From: Theobroma cacao
Taxonomy: Eukaryota > Streptophyta > Magnoliopsida > Malvales > Malvaceae
Direction: 5' to 3'
Length of the DNA stretch: 64,000 nucleotides
Assembly (NCBI RefSeq): GCF_000208745.1
Contig: NC_030856.1
Span: 20,130,299-20,194,298 of the forward strand
The position numbers and the translations under genes were made by a program. The notes beneath the pieces were generated by a model. That model saw nothing but the letters and a program-made list of their open reading frames with translations, ran no database searches and was not told the DNA's origin. Every line of letters starts with the position of its first letter. Positions within the stretch are counted from its first letter, which is position 1. This document shows, piece by piece, positions 12,501-27,500 of this stretch.

Positions 12501-15500
12501 TTTCATCTACAAAGGGAACAACAAAACAGATATTATATTTGACATTCGAAGAGAAAGATTCAAGAATTCAGATATAAAATTAGACCATTTAAACGTAATC
12601 ACTATACCCTTAAAAAGAGGCCATTTAATTACAATGGTATTCAACAAACTGTCTACCTGTTTAGATGAGACTTCATATTCATCTTCCCATCCACTACGAG
12701 CTTTCTCTAGCAATGAAATTTTTCTGTATTTGTTTTTCAGTTCTGCTAGAGGCATTTCCCTGGAGAAAGTTGAAGTCAAAGTTAATAAGTATAAGAAATC
12801 TACTAAAAAGGTTGATTTAAGGCCTACAAATGTTTAAACTTTAAAGTAATACCGTACTGACTCCCCAACAGCAGGACGGACTATCTTAAACATTCCTGAA
12901 GCAGAGCTGAAACACAATTTAGTGAAAAAACGAATAAAATTAGTAAGTAAAGTGAGAAGTTCGACCCAGATTTGCAACAAAATACAGTTAAAACAAGTGT
13001 CTAATGAATAATGATTATACTCTTTTAAACACCTGCACTTGGTTTTCTTAAGAATGAAAACAATTCCAAATGATTTGGATTATCTAATGATAATAACACA
13101 GTATGTCAATGAAGTGAGTCCTGCAAGAACGAAAAGGAATACCTCTCAAATGCTAGAATGAAATGACGTCTTCCCAACCATTCCCTTCTAGATTCATAGA
13201 ATCCATCACTAGCTGAACCAAGTCCATCCTTCTTCTTCTCATCAAGCATGGTACTCGCGGACTAACAAAAATAAATCACAGATCTATGACCTTTTCACTT
13301 GTCACAAAGCAAACCAATCATGAAATTAAGTGATAAAAAAAAGTGAGAGAGAGAGAGAGAGAAGGTACCTCCCATGTTATTCCACGATCTAAAGTGAAAG
13401 TAAACAGCACTGTCAATGCCCCGGACATTTGATCAACATGAACAGTCTGTTGGAAGGCAGTAGTTAGCACAATCAAATTATGTGAAGCAAATCAAGACAT
13501 CTGGCAAGAAATTAACCTTTGGGTTTCCTTGTAATTCAATAATGTTAGCTTTCATATCAACAATTCCAGAATCAAGATTTCCTTCAATTCGTGCATTCTG
13601 AACGAGGACATCTAAGATACTGATAAACAGCTCAAATAACCTGCATTTCGATTTCGTGTATTCAGCATAATCCCAACATAACTGCAACAAGCATATGTGT
13701 TTTAAGTCAACAAGCCATGTACCTGTTCTGAATATCAGGTGGCAGTCCCAATAGACGATTTAGAAAACGACCAACATCATGCATGTCTGAATCAACTATT
13801 CGGCCAGAGAACTTTCCATTATCCTTCCCATTACCTATAGCAAATAAATGGTAATTGCATGAATAACTATCACATATGACTGAATAACAAAAGTTTTGCT
13901 CCTCTCAGTTTCTGAAAGATATATACCAAGAACCGTATCCCTAACAATTCCGACAGACACAAGAGCAGCTTTAGCCTTTGTAATAAAATCTTGAATTGTG
14001 TCTGGTTTTTCTGCTGAACATCCAGGAGGCACAACAGGCAGATTATCCTGAAAACCAAACTTAAGTTATTCCCCCCTCATTGCTTTTTCTTTGCAAATGT
14101 AATAGAACTGAAAGAAAATTACAAGAACCTGCTCCATAATTCCTCTATACATCACCATCAATGATTTTTTACCATAAGAACTATCATAATTGTAAGCACT
14201 CAAAGATGGTCCCGCCCTGCAACGTATCAGTCACATCATAAGAAAGAATCAAGGACACCATAAATATCAATAATATGCTGCATTTTATCTCCTAAAGAGC
14301 AAAGGGTGGAGCCAGCAGAATTGTTGACAAAAAATAGGGATTAGGGACCCTCATATTATAAAATTGAGTAGAAAGAACTCAAAAGGAAATTAACATCTTC
14401 CTACCGAAATTTGAAACCCTAATTAGTTTCCCGTAAGTTTCTTGATGACATGAAATGAGACTTGTATGCAGAAGTGGGTCAAGTTGGGGTGTCAATTAAT
14501 TCAAAGATCATTTTTTTGACACAGGTTTATAAGCAATAGCAGGGACTCTGAGGGAGCTCAGACCTCAGACACTGCCCATGCACAAACAAATTACTCACCT
14601 GCGATCTCCCTGTGTCAAGGCTCCAAGAGATTCTAACCTCTTGGCAACAATTGATGCAAACCGGCGTTCTCCACCAAGATTGGTAAAAAGTAGCCTGCAA
14701 ACCAAATGAGGACAACTAATTCTGGTCAAACAATACATCAGAAAATGAATAATCTCCACAGTAGACTTTGCAACCAACTGCATCATGCCTTTTGACTAGT
14801 TAAGTTTGACAGCATACATTTGTATTGCTAGGAGATTGAGAAAAGAAATAGTACCATCAAAGAAATAATCCAACAAATCCATTCAACTTCAAATGATTTC
14901 CGGTAGATATACAAAAATCCCAACTATAGTATTGTAGTAAATTGTATACACTAAAAGAAACCAACTATAGTCAACAAGGTACTACCAAGCTATATCAAGC
15001 TTAGGTATACTAAGACTGTTTTCACAACATCTTTGGGGGCATAGATTTACAAAAAACTGTGATCCACATTCTAAACTGAAATATCTATGCCCCCAACCAC
15101 CAATGAAGACTTGTTTAACTCCTTAATACATAAATTACAAATCTTCCATAAATATTCATATACATTTAAACCTTCTACGCCAACTTTCATCATCTTCCCA
15201 AGAATGACACTCAAATTAATCCATGTTCATTCATATTTACAAATCTACATTCCTATCATGGCTATAAAGCCAATTTGATGTCATCATTTCACTAACCTCA
15301 ATTTAAGGATGTGATTTCTAGATTGCACAGAAAAGCCATCAAGAAAAATAATGAAAGGGAAAGGTCAATTTGGATTTAGATATTACGAGGGGATGAAAGA
15401 AGTAACCTACAATGTGAAAGCCAAAACAAACAAGTTGAAACAATTGTAGGTTACTTTTTACATTCAACAGATGAAAATAACTATATTTCCCTTTTTATTA

Positions 15501-18500
15501 AAATAAAAAGGGTAAATGCCTAGCCCACCTGTACTCAGGAGCAGAAGCTTGATTGGAACGATGGGTTCTTCCGAACTGTTGAATTGCTCGGTCAGCACTC
15601 CAAGGAAGTTCCAATGTTAAATGAACCCTTCTTTTCTGCAGTAAGATGTCGATTAGCACAAAATGACAGGAGACAATAGACCACATTGTACATAACATTT
15701 CTTCACAGTTCACTCTAGTCCACAAATCAGCTCCTACAAATCAAGTGTATTTTACATGCCATACCTGATTTAGTGCTCTTCTATCTGCCTGCAAAGATAC
15801 ACCAGCAGACCCAGCTTCAGATATGATGGCAACCAATTTCTTACCATCCATAAAGAGCTGCTTCTCATGCATATTGACCATTTCCATTGTTACTTCCTTT
15901 CTAAAACAAGTGGGGAACATGGCAACTTAGATAACCTTCAGTATAAGGTGAACCATGGCTGAGAGGTAAACAAGTACTCAACTCACGTGTTTCGTGCCTG
16001 GTAAGTCACACCTTTTCCACTAGAGGCCCTTACAAGCATGCCTCGCCTCCCTGTCATTTCTGCAACTTTATCAGGACCTCCAAGCTGGAAAATCATTGAA
16101 GGCATAGTTAACAAGGACAATAGTGTCAGGAGAAAATGTAGAAGTATTATCTTTATTGATAACAAATTTATCATCAGCGAACAGATAACATGGCACAAAA
16201 GCAGACAACCAGAGTAAACAGTAACATGTAAAGCAACAAATGAGATAAATCTTCTATCCTGCCCACTTGTTTACTTTTTTTTCTAGTTTCAACTGCAATT
16301 GATTTGCTTGAAGCAAAGCCTACACTAAAAGGATCTTCCCTTCCTCATCAGCTATTATAGGCACAAATGGATTTAGTCAACACCACGATTTGTTTCTAAA
16401 CACACAGAAGAATAAAGATGGGTGGACCAATTTATAGTTCATTTGACCTTTTCTTTTGCAGCTTTAGTTCATTTTCTCTTAAAGAAACAAGTCAAATGAG
16501 CAAAAAAATAAAGAATGCAATGGAATGTAAATAACTTTGCATGGACCCTGTGCCAGCCTGTCAGTAGAAATTATTAATGATACTTAAAATTGCCAAATTA
16601 CAGGGCACTAATCTGGATTACCTTCAACAAGATTTTTTTCAACAATGATCCAAATTCAACTGAATGAGCACTAATTTCTACCGATTGGAAAGGAGATAAT
16701 AAAAAATAAAAAAAATAAAAAAAAAGGGGACTAACATCTACAAAGTTAAAAGCTTGCGAACAAGACTCCAAAATTCATTACATGGCAGCGACTGAAAACA
16801 AATAAACCTAGAACTTGGTCTACATTAGAACCTTTTGACCATATTATCCTCTGCCTTTAGTCAAGTTTCTTCGCAAGGTAACAACATATGCTAATGTACC
16901 AAGAGACTATAAATTGCAACACAAAGAGGTTATAACTGATTGTCAATGAAAACAAATGATAATTACAACATTACATCCCTTCAAGATACTGAAATAAAGA
17001 GAATTCATTCACTAAGTTCTTGGGAAGGGAAGGCAGGTATACAATTTCAATAGCCAGCATTACCCAGAACATGATTTGACCTGGCATGGCTACATGAGCC
17101 CTCAATAGTTTCTAGATAAATTGATAGGGCACTCCAAGCCCACCAAGCAGATATAAGTTTCTTGGCACCATCTTAATCAGGCAAGTCACCATTCTAAACC
17201 TGTTAGAAGATCTTTGAATCATTTCAGGCCATTGCATAACACAAAAGTCCACCCTGCACTTGCCATTCACTCTCAACTCTTCTCCATTGGGGCCCATGCA
17301 AACCATACAAATTGCACATGTGTAAGTCTAGGTTACTTGATTTTGAGAAAATGCCTCCAGTATCAGACTAAAAAGCCATGTGAGAAGTTACAAACGCACT
17401 GTTAGTCAAAGTCCCTCACCAAATACCATCCTCCAAGAAGTATAACATATCATCAAAGTTTATGAGAATCTAAACATCACACGATAACTTAGTAACACCA
17501 GTAAAGGTTGACTCAGGTTAAAACTTGTTCCACTAAAGACTCAAGGACAAAGATCATTTCACTGGTTAAGCAAAACAGGACATTTCTTAGCAAATAGAAA
17601 GTATGGGGTAGAAAATGTTCCAATGTATTTTGCTAGCAAACAGAAATCTTGCAGAGTAGGGAGGCTATGGCCTTGGTTTTCACCTTTTATCTCAAAAATA
17701 AATTACATGTAAATTAGAATTCTCATAAGCAACAGAGCACCCAAATAAAATACAAATCATTAGAGTACAGTAAGCACTTGTGCAGAGTTCTGAGTAGAGA
17801 GCAAGAAGTGTGACCAACCTGGTCGATAATGTCATCCAAGGGGTTGTTTGGAAGATCCAAAGAGCGAATTATATCCAAAATTTTTGACTTACGCTGCAAT
17901 GCTTGTTCATACCTGCACTCAAGTTACAGCAAATTTATTAATTCATCACCACATAAACTACAAACAACACAAACAGCCACCCCACAACTGTGAAAGTAGC
18001 ACAATTAAGAATTAAAGAAAAGCATATGAGAAGAAAGAAACAACATTCAATATATAGAAACCTCTTTAAAAGTTCTTCTATATAAACACGTCTTGCTTGC
18101 ATGTATTCATCTGTTTTCTCCTTGCATGAATAACATGACCACTTCTCAGGTACTAAATCTGTAATAGGTGGAACTAAACAAGCAGGATGGACGAGTTTCC
18201 CACAACAGGAACACTGAAGCAATTTCTTCCTCTCCTGGATTAATAAAAACATAACAGATATGAAGGGTTGTGGACAGTCAAAGCATAATCAAGTCAAAAA
18301 TAAATTACCTCTTCACTATTGCATATCTCGCAGATCTGAAACTCATCATCTGATTCAGTAGATTCATGCCCAGAATCAGCTGCATTGATCAAGACTTAGC
18401 GATCAAACACCTAGATTACCAGCTTTTTCAGAACATTGAAGCACAAAAATCTCAACACAGGTGGTGGGTACAAACTTTGACCAAAGGCACGAATGCAGAA

Positions 18501-21500
18501 ACAACTTCAGAGGTAGTCACCATAAAAGCAAAGAAGCCAGAATAAAAAATCACATTACAATTTTCAAGAAGTGTCATCAAATGGTGATCTTAAGAATATC
18601 TGATCATCTGTACCGTGAGAGCAACTAGAAATGATAATTGAAAGTTATTATTTAAAAAGAGAGATATCAGAAAACAAAATATATATCCATTGCCAAATCT
18701 TCTCCTCCTCTTTTTCTTTTCTTTTCTCTTTTGGAATGGCAGAGGTGTTAGGTCATGGAGGTGTTTACAATATAAGGTCCCTAAATTGCACATCCATTAC
18801 CATCCACTTGCTTACAGTTTAGAAAAACTTACTATCAGATTCTTCATCGCTTTCACCATCACTAGCAGGTTTCCATTTTGCAACTTTCCTAACTCTTCCT
18901 TTCAGTGAAACACCAGGTGTTGCAGAGTGCCTTTTTCGTTGAAGTTCCTTTACACTTTCATCTCCTAATAGAAGATTAGCAAGTAATCAAATTCAACCAG
19001 AAATGAGTGAAAACCAACTCAGTACCACAGACACATCATACCTTGGAGAGGTTCAGGCTTTTCAGGCAATGGATAGTTTTCTTCCACAAATTTCAGCAAC
19101 AATTCTCGTGGTCCCGAAACAAAATCATCAAGTTCAAGACCCTATTTCAGACCAAGAAATAAACAATAAAAGAGCACTTACCAGAAACAAAGGCAAAAAA
19201 CATAGAGTAGAAAATTTTTGCAGAATACATACATATTTTGTCACTGCTTCCTCAGTTCGTGCCTCCCCAGTACTCTGAAGGCCAATAACCACACACTTGT
19301 CTTCCTTCAGGGCTTGCTTAGCTAGCCTCACAGTAGCAGGCACCTTAGCTGACATACACATGTGTCTAAAGAAACGCTACAATAGCAAATGGGGGAACAA
19401 ATTGCAAAAATATAATGAATAAATAAATATGACAACTTGTAAATTAAAAAAGAATAAAGAAAATGAGAAAACAATAGGCACAAACAAAAGACCCAGAAAT
19501 TTGATATACCTGATGACTTGACCAATACATTCTCCACAACTGACTGGGATTAGGCTTCTCATTACTATGAAAAGCACTTGCTGATAGCAATTCCACTCGC
19601 AACTCTGCCCAAAGCTCTGCTGCTTTTTTATACATTGCCTAGAAACAAAATTTGATCAGAAACTAAAGAGATCCTCATTCAACTAGGGGGAGGAAGGATT
19701 TGAACGCTGTCAGCCCATTCCCACCACCTTTTGTCAGATCTAAAAAAGATTTAAAGATACAAAATCTTGGAGCAAATAAGCAGGAGATTCATATTGAAAA
19801 CTGTCGAAGCTTAACTATAATCAGTTCATCTGTACCTAGGTCAAAAAAAAAAAAAAGACAAGGAAGCATAACAAAACAGAAACATTCAGAACAAATATGT
19901 AATGAGAACTAACAGTTCTGTTCACTCATAAACACAGTTACTCTTCACGGCTAATATAGATGATGTTGCACTTATGTGGATCCTTTTAAACAAAAAAATT
20001 ATGAATCAGCATGTTCAAAACTACCATAAGCAAGTTTAATCAAGTTCAATAATTTTCTTTCCAGAAAAAGGAAAACAACTTAACAAGATACCAAATTTAA
20101 AAATGGAAAATAAGGAAAAAAGGATTGTGGTTAATGCAAATGGAATAAACAAACTAGAAGACAGAAAATCATTGTGGCTAATATAAATCCAATTGGCTAA
20201 TATACTAAAAAAAGTCCCTGTACTTTTCAAATTCCACAGATAAGCCCCCATTCTTTTATTTGTACCCAATTGAGCCCTTAAAATACTATTTTTGTTTACT
20301 CAAGCCTTTATTTTGGCTGAAACATCAGTGTCTAAATAGTTGTTAACTTAGTCACAGTTGCGAAATATGATATTCGTGTTGAGTTGGACCTTACATTGCA
20401 GGTAACACTGGCTTACATAGCATGCCACATCAGGGTCTATGGAGCTCTTATTTTTCCACATATGTGCGATGTAGAAATTGGCGTGACAGAGATAACAGCC
20501 ACAGATGTTGGTGTGCAAAAATAACAGATTTTGATTGTTTCCATCCAGATAAGGGACTTAATTCCACAAAAAAAGTACTTTAAGGTCTCAATTGGGTATA
20601 ATAGATGGATAGGGCTATTTTAGCATTTTAGCCTACAGAATTCAAAGCACTTAAATAATTGTTTACCTATAAAGAAACTACAAAACAACAAAATCTATGA
20701 AACCCATGACCATTATTTTTTTTTTTTTTGAAATTTGAAACCCATGAACATTAGCTACAAATGATTAGCAACTCAAGATGAAGCTGAGAAACCAAGTAAA
20801 GAAGTAAAAAAAAAGTAACAAAGAGAAGGTGAAGGAATGAAAGCATGCCCCTGACACTCAATCCTCTTAAGCAAGCTGAGAAACCCAGTGAAGAAGTAAA
20901 AAAAAATTAACAAAGAAAAGAGGGTGAAGGAATGAAAGCTCGCCCCTGATACTCAATCCTTTTAAGCAAACTGAGAAACCCAGTGAAGAAGTTAAAAAAA
21001 AAAAAATTAACAAAGAGAAGAAAGTGAAGGAATGAAAGTTTGCCCATGACACTCAATCCTCTTAAGCAAGCATCACAGGTGAGTCAGGGACAGCTTTTTC
21101 TTTGCTGGGTTTGGAGAGATATCATAGCGAGAGACAGGGATTTGCAAGAAAGAGAAAGTGAATCTGGTATAAAGAAAGGTGACGGCTAGAAAGGTACAAG
21201 AAATAATTTTTTCGTACATGTATAATCGCTGTTATATCCTGACTTAAAAATGGATGGAGCAGACCTTAAAAATACAAACAATATTTAACACATTTTCAAC
21301 TTGAAGGAGAACAACAGAAAGCTGCTCTTAATGCACAGTCTCAGTGAATCTAACGTGCCTGGGGATCATCTTGCAAAAATTCTGTTAACAGACTTGGAAA
21401 TCTTTTAGCATTAGCCTAATTGGTCTCCTTGCTGGCCCTTGGTTTATCTTTTGGTTTTAATATCTTTATGTCATTTTACGTCATTATTATTTATAAAAGA

Positions 21501-24500
21501 AATCTTTTCTGTTAAATAAATTGTTAGTTAACTGTTTAAAGAAAACTGATGATGCTATGAGTGCCATGTGGCCACAAATGGATGGGTGTGATGCTCCGAC
21601 TCATGCATTTGGCCACTTTGGTCATAAGAACTCCAAACTGATTATAAAACATCCACATAAGTGCAACATAATCAATACTAACGGTTGAAGACTAACAGTG
21701 TTAGTGCCTGTCCTTGATTGCACACATCTCAATAGTAGGAAAAACTCAATCTCACCAAATTATAGAATAGAGACTAAAGAGCACAGTATAACTTAGCACA
21801 GGGATTGCAAGCAGATGTTGACCTAATATACACAATAGTCATATATAACTGAATTCAATTCAATTTACAATCTCTTGTATAATGTTTTTTCAAAGGAGGT
21901 GATTGAATTCAATAAACAATTTCACTTAAAGCAAATTAAAATAAACTTACATACCTCCATTTCAGCTTCCAATGGTGCTTCAATAACCTCAAACTCTACT
22001 CCCTTATAACTCAGGGTACGACATACATACATTCCCCTAAAATTTGGAAGAAGATTGTGCATGAAACAAATAATATATCCAACAAACCTATCTTACGGAA
22101 TTATTCTAACATTTTTACCTTGCTTTCATGTCCATCGCAACAAGTTCCAGTGCCCCCACACCTCCTTTCTCTAAAGCAACTGCCAAAACATTCATTTTAG
22201 AAGAAGATTCTGCTAAAATTCTAACTACTGGACAGGATTTAACAAGTGGCAAAACCAAAAGAGACTCGATCTCAAGCACACACAAATCCATGAGACAGAT
22301 CAGCAACTGAGGTTGGAGAATAACTAGAGATTTAGAAGGAATAGGTCGGTGAAGGTTGATTTGTGATTCAGTCGCAGCCTGTTATCAAGCAATGCCAAAA
22401 ACTTATTTTGGATGTAAATATGCTACTATTTTCATGGCATAGCCTTCTATATAGGTAACATGGAGCAATAACACTTGTGCATTGCAGCAGCAAATTTTTC
22501 TTTTTCAATTCTTTTAAAAGATAAATAAATACTAAAAAGAAATAAAAAATAAATAACTAGATTGCAATTAGTCAGTTGATACCTTCAACTATATTAAAAA
22601 ATGGTGTGTAAAATAAATCTCCGGTTAAAACAATGCATGCATAAGTTAGAAACAATATACTCGGTCATCAATGCAATGATCCACAAAAAAAAAAAAAAAA
22701 AAAAAAGAATGTTGAGGATTAAGGATAAAAACTAAAAATTGAAAATGATAGGGAATTAAAGAGAGATAGAGTGACACTGCTTAATCAGAAATACCCAAAA
22801 CCCCAATGGAGAAAAAAGAGAGGAGAGAGAGATTGCATACCCAACATCATAAGCCTACAAAAAGGCAACAAAGGTTAAAGAGTGAGGGTTGAGTATGAGG
22901 ATCAATCAATAAACTATTGTTGCATTATGTTGGTACAACAGTAGTAAAGCAATTAATATTTTTCAACAAAAAGTTTTTCCTTATTTTGTCAAATTGCAAT
23001 GTTAATTATGGTATTTAATTATGATAAACTATTGTTGCATCATGTTGGTACAACAGTAGTAAAGCAATTAATATTTTTCAACAAAAAGTTTTTCCTTATT
23101 TTGTCAAATTGCAATGTTAATTATGGTATTTAATTATTTATTTAAGTGATTTTTCTACCATTTAAAACTCAATGGTAGGAAAAACATTCTTGACAACTAT
23201 CAAGCCTCCAATTTGATATTATATTAAAAAGAAAAACATAGCCAAAAAAAAAAAATTATCAATCAAGGATAACATTTATAAACTAAAAAATTACTATTGA
23301 GTTTCAATAAAATAAGCACTCAAAAATAATTTCAATATAAATAAAGAACCAATTTTTTTTTAAAAAAAAAGCCTTAAATTAAAAAATTTGACAATATATA
23401 TGTGTTTGTGTGTGCGTGTTTGTGTGCATGCGTGTCCGTATGTGTGTGTTACTACTACCAAATACAGAAACCTGGTTTTCCAATTTCAGCATCTGAACAT
23501 TCCAACAATTTTCTAGGGACTATAAGAGCAAAACAGTGAAAAAAAGAGCAGAGTTAGAAAAAAATAATAACTTTTTTGACAAGAAAAAATCCTCTAAAAG
23601 TTGGAATTTGGAGGCCACCATGCACACAAAGTTCTAAGAGTTCACTAAAAGATGCCATTTTTTTCTAATCAACATAAGTCTATCATTCACTGCTGGACAA
23701 TCATGTAAATGGTACATAGATCATCATACTTCCTCACACTGATAATAATGCCAAAGCTAAATGCAAGGTCACAACAAGAACCTTAGTCATTTCATATGCC
23801 AAGCTTCAGTCAATATTTTGCTTCAAATACCTTGATCTAATTCTCAACAGATTTCCTATACTCAGCAGTCAATTTGCAGGCATTAAACACAAACTGAAAT
23901 CAATGACAAAAAAAAAAAAAGAGAACAGAGATAATTGATTTTAATATCACTGATCAGTTTACAAAGTTCAAAGAGACAATAACACAGACATCATCAGGTA
24001 TTTGCACAGCTCATATAAAGTCGACAATCTCTCTTGCTCAACATACACATAAAAATTGGAATTACAACATTATAAAAGCATACCATCATATTGCCTGACA
24101 TTGAACAACAAGTGCAGTGGAGTAGATTTTCTATAACATAGACTATATAATATGCCAAGGTTCAATTCATTTTATATTTGACATGCCCTCAATACTTATT
24201 ATCAACAGATTCGCTTAAAGGGTAAAGCAGTAAAAACAGTTAAGGTTTTTAAAAATTTTGAAATTACACATGAAATATGAAAAGATAGAGAATAAGAGAT
24301 TAAATACTTCCCAATCAACAGATATCCTAAATGTAATGTGCAAGCTAGATTATAATCTAAAAACAATTATACAATTTTTCCCTAATCATCATAACACTTT
24401 CTTCCTCACCATAACCTTAACTTCTTCTTTCTTTCTTTTCGGACACACCATAATTTTTTAATGAACTAAACTAATTTTCTGACAAAATATATGACTGAAG

Positions 24501-27500
24501 ATAAGCTACAGAAAGAAACATGAAAGAGGGAAAAAACTGTCACTATAAGGGATAAAGATTAAACCTAAAAATCTCTGGAAATCAGGAAAACATGTGCCAT
24601 GTCCCCAAAGCCCCAGCCTGACCATATAACCCATATTGCGTGGTTCAGAGGCACCAGTTGCTGAGCAATAAATAACCCGTGCTTCAGGAAGTCGAGCCTG
24701 TAGTTTTAGAATTTGAAAACTAAGAGGTAAGGAATTTCCAGATAAACAATCTCCCATGTTAGATGCTCATGCATATGCATACGATCCTGCATGAGGGTAC
24801 ATCAATACTTCTGCCAAATATGCCATAATTGGGGAGAAGGAAAAAAAAAGGGAAGAGTGAGAATGATGTGATCTTTATAGACCCCAAAGTTAAATGTTTT
24901 AGGAGCTGCAGCCTATATCATAGAATCTCAAAAGCTTTATATAATATCAACTTCTCCACATCATCAACCTATTCTAATCATATGCACAATGTCCTCTGCA
25001 GATATTCATTCCTCATAAAGAAGCATCCAAAATACAAACCTAATTGCTCTTAGAAATTTAGTGACTGTTAAGCATCCGACATAAAACCAATTGGCAATAT
25101 GTAAAGCTGCTCAACTTCAAACAACAAATCTTAAACTTAACCAATGTGGGATAACTCCACTTAAATTCAATTTTATGTGCAAACCCAATAGGAACAACTC
25201 AAACAAACGGGCCTACCATGTTGCCAATGAATATAGGCAACAAACAACAAATGATATAATCTAAACCTCGGTACCATGTTAACATCTAACCTAAAATCAA
25301 TTGGTAACAGGTGCAAAGACACAAGACGCAATCCAACTATAAGGTCATAATGAATTCTAAACTGAACCAACATTAGATTACACCACTAAGCACTGACCAC
25401 CACTTTTCAATTCCATACCCACCTTTGTCTCTGACTTTATATATAGTCTTTATCTTTGTTTCAAATGGTGAAATTACATTCTGAATATTTTGTTTAGTCC
25501 AACTTAATGTAAAACCCCAAAATCTTGTTATATACTTATGCATGAGTCTGAATATTTCCAGAAGCCTATTTATGACTAATATTATGCCAATACACCAAAT
25601 GAATCCTTTGTGTAAACCTATGATCACCAATTCATTGGTGTTGCCACCAAAGTTTCAGAGTTGTTCTTTCTAACATTCCCTTTCAATGACATGGAGCATA
25701 AATCTTCTCTACTAATTGTCTCATAGGAATTTCAATACCCAATGCTGGTCTCCAAACTTTCCTTTGAGCTTTTGCACTAAACTCCCCAAACAAATGAGGG
25801 AAAAATGAAAAGAAAGGCTCCTAGAGTTCACAGAAATTTACTACGTGAAAGAAGCACGAAAAAAATCTGATCTTTAACTAACAAAGGGGTAGAAAACATC
25901 TTAAAAAAAAAAAACACTTACTACTTAAGTGAAAGGACAAACCTGAATTTCTAGAACTGCTTCCCCTGTGCGCGTTGGCTGACTTCCAGCTTCAGGCACT
26001 AAGTTTTTGGCTTTGTGGCACTACAATGAAGCCATTGACCCTTAGCAATAAAAGATAGAAAAATATATTGAAACCACAGAACACTATCTCATCATGTAAT
26101 CAACAAGAACACTAAAAAAGGGAAACCACTGAAGCAACAAGGAAGATTTGAAAACAGTTCCAAAAGAAATAAAGTGTACCTCGTCGAATATGACAAGCCC
26201 ATCAAACCCTGATCCGCACCACTGCACAAGCTGCTGCAGACGAGAACGACCTTTCTCAGAAGACGCAATGAGACTACTATATGTCAAAAATACAACTCCC
26301 TGCCTGATTCCAACAGACTTTGAATCAAGCTTTGAATAAGGCAACTTGTTCAGAGCATGAACTGCATAAAGAAACAAATATTTAATATTCTCTCATAGCA
26401 TAAAGGCAAATTAAAGCAGCATAACCACAAAGCTAACATTTTCCTTTTTCCTCAACAATAAACTTTTGCAATACAACAAAAGATGTAAGTAGATATTGCT
26501 AATCATAATTTTATTTGCACAGAACTGTTGATCTTTTGTGATATAAGCATGCTATGCCCTCTCCAAATGCACTGAGAAGCTCAACAATGCCACCTCAAAT
26601 CACAAACTTACTAATGCAATTTAACTGAAAAAACTTCAAATGGGTAAGCAGACAGCCTGATAAGGAAAGAACATAAATTGATGCTTGATGAAAGGAGGAT
26701 AAATTGCTTTACAAAAAAAAAAAAAAACTTGGAGACTACAATAATTTCATATACCTATGCTGATATATGTTCAGGGGAAGACTTTGAGCTAAGCCCCCCC
26801 ACTAAGTCAAGGGTTAAATCTCATAACTTACCATTTACATGTACAGCATGGATTTTCAGCACAAATCAGAGTAATGACTTTTAAATAAAAACCATTTCAT
26901 GATTAAAAGAAATTTTAGTTTCAAAAGAGTTCCCATATAATCAGCTTTTGTGCAGCTATGCACATGTTTCTTATCTTCCCACTTGAAACACCCACAACAA
27001 AAAAAATAAGTTGACCTCCGTAATTGGTGGTTTTACCGAATATTACTCTCTTACAATTCATTTGCTAAGCTCATGATTACCCCCAATTTTTGTAATATTG
27101 CATATCAAATCGATCAAGAAAAAATATTAGAATAAAAATCAAATATAATATTTTATTGACACAGTGTGCATACACGGGGCTGCCATACAAGTCTAATGAA
27201 ATAGCTACAAATGCGACAACAAAAAACCAACTACAACAACAAGAAAACGAAAACCGAAAAAAAATTCCAAGTAACAAACTAATGATTCATTTATACATTG
27301 ACTGGAAGAAGGGAACTAACTGAAGTGCTAAAAACTCTTTTTTCTTCTCTTCTTTTTCTTCACTTTTCTTTCAATTCCAGAACAGTCAAGAACAGTCAAA
27401 CCAACAAAGAGGCAAGGTGATAAATGAGGACTTGAAAATATAGGGGTGATTTATAACTGAAATACTCCCACAAAAATATAGTACCAAAATATATTTTGTC

